This document shows, in pieces, positions 21,199 through 24,366 of a stretch of 24,366 nucleotides of DNA. Every line of letters starts with the position of its first letter. The first letter of the stretch is position 1. A model generated the notes under the pieces. That model was given only the letters and a program-made list of their open reading frames with translations, was not told the origin of the DNA and did not search any database. Source of the DNA: Candidatus Aphodoplasma excrementigallinarum (GTDB taxonomy: Bacteria > Bacillota > Clostridia > UBA1381 > UMGS1253); assembly GCA_018713805.1 (NCBI GenBank), contig DVOF01000209.1, forward strand, positions 1 through 24,366, read 5' to 3'. Position numbers and translations under genes: made by a program.

Positions 21199-23508
21199 TT
21201 GAGCACACGTTTCTCCCTGTCAAAGGAAGGCTTTGTCGTCAACTATTTGACAACCGGCGCGGTGACGGAACCATTTGTCGCGCCGCACACCAATAAAAAC
21301 CAGCTCAAATTTGAGGCCGAAATGCGCGCCATCCTGCCGCAGAAGGTAATCGACGCGCCTGTACCCGGCACGCTGGGCGAAAAGAGCCAACTCGGCGCGG
21401 AATGGGGGTTTTACGCGCAGAACCGGAACACGTACATAGATTTTTCCAAGTTTTATTTTACCCTGACGCGGGTCAACCTGCTTGCGCAGACACAGCTCGT
21501 CAGCGACAGCGCAAAGCAGGTGCGGGCAAGAATCTGGTCGTATGCGGCCATCGACCTGTGGCTCAACGGCGCGCATACCGCCAATATCTCCAACCCGGTC
21601 TATAAGCCGATCAGCCACGCCGACGTGACCCTTGCCCTGCGCGAAGGCGTCAACGATATATTCGTATGCCTGCAAAACTTTGGCGTACGCGACACGCGCA
21701 ATATGTTTGCGCTTCAGCTTTTCGATACAGAAGGAATCAGCGTGACGCTGCCCGTGGAGGAGGATACGCTTTCAGCGCTCAAAGCGGCGGAGGATTGGCT
21801 GTGCAGCGTCGTATGGCAGGGCGGGAGCCTGCATGCGGACGGGCAGCCGCCGGTGAGCGTGACCGTAACGTCGGACGGAGCTGAGTCCGTTTGGGAAACA
21901 GGGAACTCCTGCCCCATGCCGGACGCAAAGCTCGTCACCCTCTCCTTTACCGTATGCGACCAACAGTTTGCGCGTAAGTTTGACCTTGTGCAAAACGACC
22001 CGCCCGTTTTTGTCACCTATTCGTCTGATAAGGAAAAATTTGACACACTCATGCGCCACGCCGCGGAAAGCAACACGCAGGGCCACATGGCAGGTTATAA
22101 GGTGCTGGCGCGCTACTATCTGAACAATGCGCTCGACGAATATGACTATCAGCTTCTCGATGAAGTGATCGAAAAAATCGAGCAGCGGATCGACTGTTCC
22201 GACTTCGGGCTTGCGTGCCTGCTGCGGATCTACAAGCAGATTCCAATCAAGGAAGAATACAAAAAGAAAATCAAAACGCTCGCGCTGGGCTTCCGCTACT
22301 GGATGGACGAGGACGGCGCAGACGCGATGTGCTTCTGGAGCGAGAACCACTCCCTCCTCTTTTTCACGTGCCAGATGCTGGCCGGCAGCTTTTGGCCGGA
22401 GGACTGGTTTGCACGGTCGAGCCGGTTTGGCGTCGACCAGTACGGCATTGGGCTGCGCCGCGTAAAGGAATGGTTCGACATCATCGAACAGGAGGGGTTT
22501 GAAGAATTTTTGGCGGGCGGCTATATGCTCGTCACGCTGTCGGTACTGTTGATGGTACACGACTTCGGCGACCCGCAGCTCTCCGCGCGCGCAAAAAACG
22601 CGATCGACCGTATCGTGCTCGAGGCGGCGCAGCAGAATTTCCAGGGCATCCATCTCGCGCCGATGGGCCGTATCTACCGCGACTCGCTCAAGCCGTACAA
22701 ATCGGGCTTGCAGGCGCTTTTGCACCGGATTGACGATTCCTGCGCGGCGCAGGACAGCATTTGGCTGACTGTGCTGGGCTATACGCCGTACAAAATGCCG
22801 CCGCAGGCAAAGGAGCTGCTCTGTGCGCCTGCGGATATATCCTTTACGAGCGGGCGGGCGCTGATTTTTACAAAAAAGACGGACGACTACATGCTGACCT
22901 CCGTCGCGTCGCCGCGGCTGACGCCTATCACGCCCCTGCGCGACACGACGACGGAATACTACGCGACCAAGCTTGACAACGAATGGTTCCACGGGACGTC
23001 GCTGTTCGTCCCCGGCGAATATGGCTACCAGCAGCATTTGTGGTATGCAGCCATCAGCAACCGCTGCCTTGCGTTTGTCAACCATCCGGGCACGGAAAAG
23101 GATTTTTGTGAAATGCGGCCAGGGTACTGGTATGGCAACGGCGTGTTCCCCGCGCTCCGGCAGGATGGCAACGCCCTGTACTGCTACTATGCCATCCCGG
23201 ACGCGCACCCGACGAAATTTGTCCACCTGTACTGGCCTTCGTTCGCCATGGAGGAAGAGGTGAAAAAGGACGGCTTCTTCTTTGCACGGTGCGGCAGCGG
23301 CTATCTCGGCGTATGGTGCAGCGAGCCGCTGGCGCTTAACAACGCCGACGCGGTCATGGACGCGGACTGGCGCGCTTATGGGGACGACAGCGCATGGTAC
23401 ATCCAGTGCGGCAGCGAGAGCGAGTTCGGCTCCTTCGCCGCATTTATGGAGCATTGCCGCTCCCTCGGGCTGACAAAAGCGCGCGTCAAAGAACATTTGG
23501 GCGTATAA
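21199..23508 (+). CDS. Large cytoplasmic protein, probable alpha/alpha-toroid carbohydrate enzyme
   Basis: I do not recognise a named family. The 769-residue product has no signal peptide or membrane helix. The N-terminal third looks like beta sandwiches (about 15-175 with Asn/Gly turns such as IDLWLNGAHTANISNPVYKP). A helical middle (about 280-550) contains paired helices and the segment CFWSENHSLLFFTCQMLAGS (about 377-396), which recalls (alpha/alpha)6-toroid glycoside hydrolases and heparinase-like lyases. The C-terminal part is again beta-rich and aromatic (HLWYAAISNRCLAF, FVHLYWPSFAM, SGYLGVWCSEPL). TTG 21199 has AAGGATG eight bases upstream; GTG 21190 is too close to that site. It stands alone after the panE-like gene. 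The fold call is inference. Confidence 0.75.
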   Translation: MSTRFSLSKEGFVVNYLTTGAVTEPFVAPHTNKNQLKFEAEMRAILPQKVIDAPVPGTLGEKSQLGAEWGFYAQNRNTYIDFSKFYFTLTRVNLLAQTQLVSDSAKQVRARIWSYAAIDLWLNGAHTANISNPVYKPISHADVTLALREGVNDIFVCLQNFGVRDTRNMFALQLFDTEGISVTLPVEEDTLSALKAAEDWLCSVVWQGGSLHADGQPPVSVTVTSDGAESVWETGNSCPMPDAKLVTLSFTVCDQQFARKFDLVQNDPPVFVTYSSDKEKFDTLMRHAAESNTQGHMAGYKVLARYYLNNALDEYDYQLLDEVIEKIEQRIDCSDFGLACLLRIYKQIPIKEEYKKKIKTLALGFRYWMDEDGADAMCFWSENHSLLFFTCQMLAGSFWPEDWFARSSRFGVDQYGIGLRRVKEWFDIIEQEGFEEFLAGGYMLVTLSVLLMVHDFGDPQLSARAKNAIDRIVLEAAQQNFQGIHLAPMGRIYRDSLKPYKSGLQALLHRIDDSCAAQDSIWLTVLGYTPYKMPPQAKELLCAPADISFTSGRALIFTKKTDDYMLTSVASPRLTPITPLRDTTTEYYATKLDNEWFHGTSLFVPGEYGYQQHLWYAAISNRCLAFVNHPGTEKDFCEMRPGYWYGNGVFPALRQDGNALYCYYAIPDAHPTKFVHLYWPSFAMEEEVKKDGFFFARCGSGYLGVWCSEPLALNNADAVMDADWRAYGDDSAWYIQCGSESEFGSFAAFMEHCRSLGLTKARVKEHLGV

Positions 23509-23534
23509 TTGGGTCCAGAGCATTTTATCCGCTT

Positions 23535-23577
23535 TGAAAAAGGGGAAGCAAGCCGGAAAACGGGCCTGCTTCCCCTT
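23535..23577 (-). terminator. Terminator for the exported NPCBM-like protein
   Basis: AAGGGGAAGCA (23540-23550) and TGCTTCCCCTT (23567-23577) form an 11-bp perfect stem extended by GCC/GGC pairs. On the minus strand a run of T follows (complement of 23537-23541). On the plus strand no T run follows, so it serves the minus-strand gene better, though it may slow the plus-strand transcript too. Confidence 0.8.
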
Positions 23578-23604
23578 AACTGACCTGTTCTTTCGCAGAT
23601 GTCA

Positions 23605-24285
23605 TTATTTTACCGTCATGTTGCCAATGCCGATATCATCAGAACCGCTGGTCTGGATTTTAAGCTGTAACCCGTATTGTACGGGAATGGACACCTTTTT
23701 GGGCAGGCATTCCGGCTCAAGTTCCACTTCTTCTACCACCTTGCCGTCTACGATAAAGGAAACGGATTTTTCGCCCCGTTCATTGCCGCTGTGTCCTATT
23801 GTACACTCAATCGTAGAATACTTACTGTTTAGATTAAAAAGTGCATAGCCATTCCAAGAACCAAACACCAATCCATTGCTATATTTTTCTCCTGCCATGC
23901 TAAAACTCTGGCCATTAGAAGCTAAATATGTACCAACTCCATACGCTGTGTCGTACGGCGGGCATTCTTCTAAGAATATTGTCCCCTCCGGCACCTGCTC
24001 GTCCCACAAATATACGCTTTTGGTGTTGCCGTCCCATGTAACCTGCATGTCTGCCAGATTTGCCGTGCCGCGCACCGGCATATACGTGGTGCCGTTGTAA
24101 ATAAACGGTTCTATCACAGTGCCGTTTGCGTCCTTGAGTTCACAGAGCACATTGTCCTTATAAACCTTGATGTTGTCATAAATAACCTCAATGGTTTCCG
24201 TCCCTACGGCAGCATAGACAACCCCGCCCAAGCAGATGGCCGCACTTAAAAAACCAGCGAAATAACCAAGAAATATCTTTTTCAT
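23605..24285 (-). CDS. Exported protein with copper-amine-oxidase-N-like and NPCBM-like domains
   Basis: The 226-residue product starts MKKIFLGYFAGFLSAAICLG with a signal peptide or anchor (cleavage likely after GGVVYA). Next comes a beta domain (about 25-95: IKVYKDNVLCELKDANGTVI, NGTTYMPVRGTANLADMQV) typical of the copper amine oxidase N-terminal domain found in many surface proteins of Clostridia. The C-terminal half (about 120-226) has KYSNGLVFGSWNGYALFNLN, YSTIECTIGHSG and LQLKIQTSGSDDIGIGNMTV, matching the NPCBM sugar-binding fold. So it is probably a cell-surface or secreted glycan-binding protein without catalysis. ATG 24285 has GGAGG eight bases upstream; earlier in-frame starts lack one. 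Bases 24286-24366 show no promoter I can support. Confidence 0.87.
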   Translation of the reverse strand: MKKIFLGYFAGFLSAAICLGGVVYAAVGTETIEVIYDNIKVYKDNVLCELKDANGTVIEPFIYNGTTYMPVRGTANLADMQVTWDGNTKSVYLWDEQVPEGTIFLEECPPYDTAYGVGTYLASNGQSFSMAGEKYSNGLVFGSWNGYALFNLNSKYSTIECTIGHSGNERGEKSVSFIVDGKVVEEVELEPECLPKKVSIPVQYGLQLKIQTSGSDDIGIGNMTVK

Positions 24286-24366
24286 CCTTTGTCCCTCCAA
24301 TTCAATTTTTGTACTGCACTTTCTGATTTGTGAAACGGACAAGTAAGCACCTCTTTTCTTCGCAAT

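Noticed and set aside
21772..23523. A 583-codon minus-strand open frame
   Set aside because: It is antisense to the 769-residue protein, which has a promoter and coherent protein-like sequence. The minus-strand product has the Arg/Val/His-rich composition of a shadow.
1..24366. CRISPR array, prophage genes or a defence island
   Set aside because: No regularly spaced repeats, phage structural genes or defence nucleases were seen; the only toxin-antitoxin pair is the housekeeping-linked EndoAI/EndoA.

Overview
The window looks like chromosomal DNA from a fairly GC-rich clostridial Bacillota. The evidence is the gene order rpmG-secE-nusG-rplK-rplA-rplJ-rplL, an acpS-nnr-alr-ndoAI-ndoA cluster as in Bacillus and Clostridia, an L10 leader RNA, strong GGAGG ribosome sites, and sigma-A type promoters that almost all have an exact 17-bp spacer. 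The genus cannot be fixed from sequence alone.

Layout. (1) 1-3909, minus strand: the ribosomal protein/secretion/antitermination operon, read from a promoter at 3881-3909 through rpmG, secE, nusG, rplK and rplA. A second promoter (1319-1347) drives rplJ-rplL through an L10 leader with an attenuator. Motifs resembling the L1 binding site of 23S rRNA precede both rplK and rplA. A terminator follows rplL, and rpoB is not seen in the 111 bp left. (2) 4002-4828, plus: radC with its own promoter and a bidirectional terminator. (3) 4828-9895, minus: a small exported protein of unknown function, the EndoAI/EndoA toxin-antitoxin pair with its own promoter and a repeat that may be its operator, then (upstream in transcription) alanine racemase, bifunctional NAD(P)HX repair enzyme, holo-ACP synthase and a small membrane protein. 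(4) 9899-10228, plus: tRNA-Leu(GAG) with a terminator, then a hairpin-rich noncoding stretch. (5) 10305-14558, plus: an operon of MoxR ATPase, DUF58 protein, a multi-span membrane protein and a PhnP-like metallo-beta-lactamase-fold hydrolase. (6) 14580-15850: an AT-rich IS3-family insertion sequence whose transposase frame is fused at an A8 tract and broken by an in-frame TAA. (7) 15872-17411, minus: a CwlD-like amidase and an AlkA-like DNA glycosylase. (8) 17459-23508, plus: a CtpE-like P-type cation ATPase, a ketopantoate reductase-family enzyme behind a structured leader that pairs with its ribosome site, and a 769-residue cytoplasmic protein with the look of an alpha/alpha-toroid carbohydrate enzyme. 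(9) 23535-24285, minus: an exported protein with a copper-amine-oxidase-N-like domain and an NPCBM-like domain.

Most of the window is housekeeping. The parts most worth a second look are the paired L1-type RNA motifs, the ribosome-site-masking RNA before the panE-like gene, the doubly altered IS3 transposase with a self-insulating left end, the large unassigned toroid-like protein, and the repeat overlapping the toxin-antitoxin promoter. I found no CRISPR array, prophage or clear defence island.
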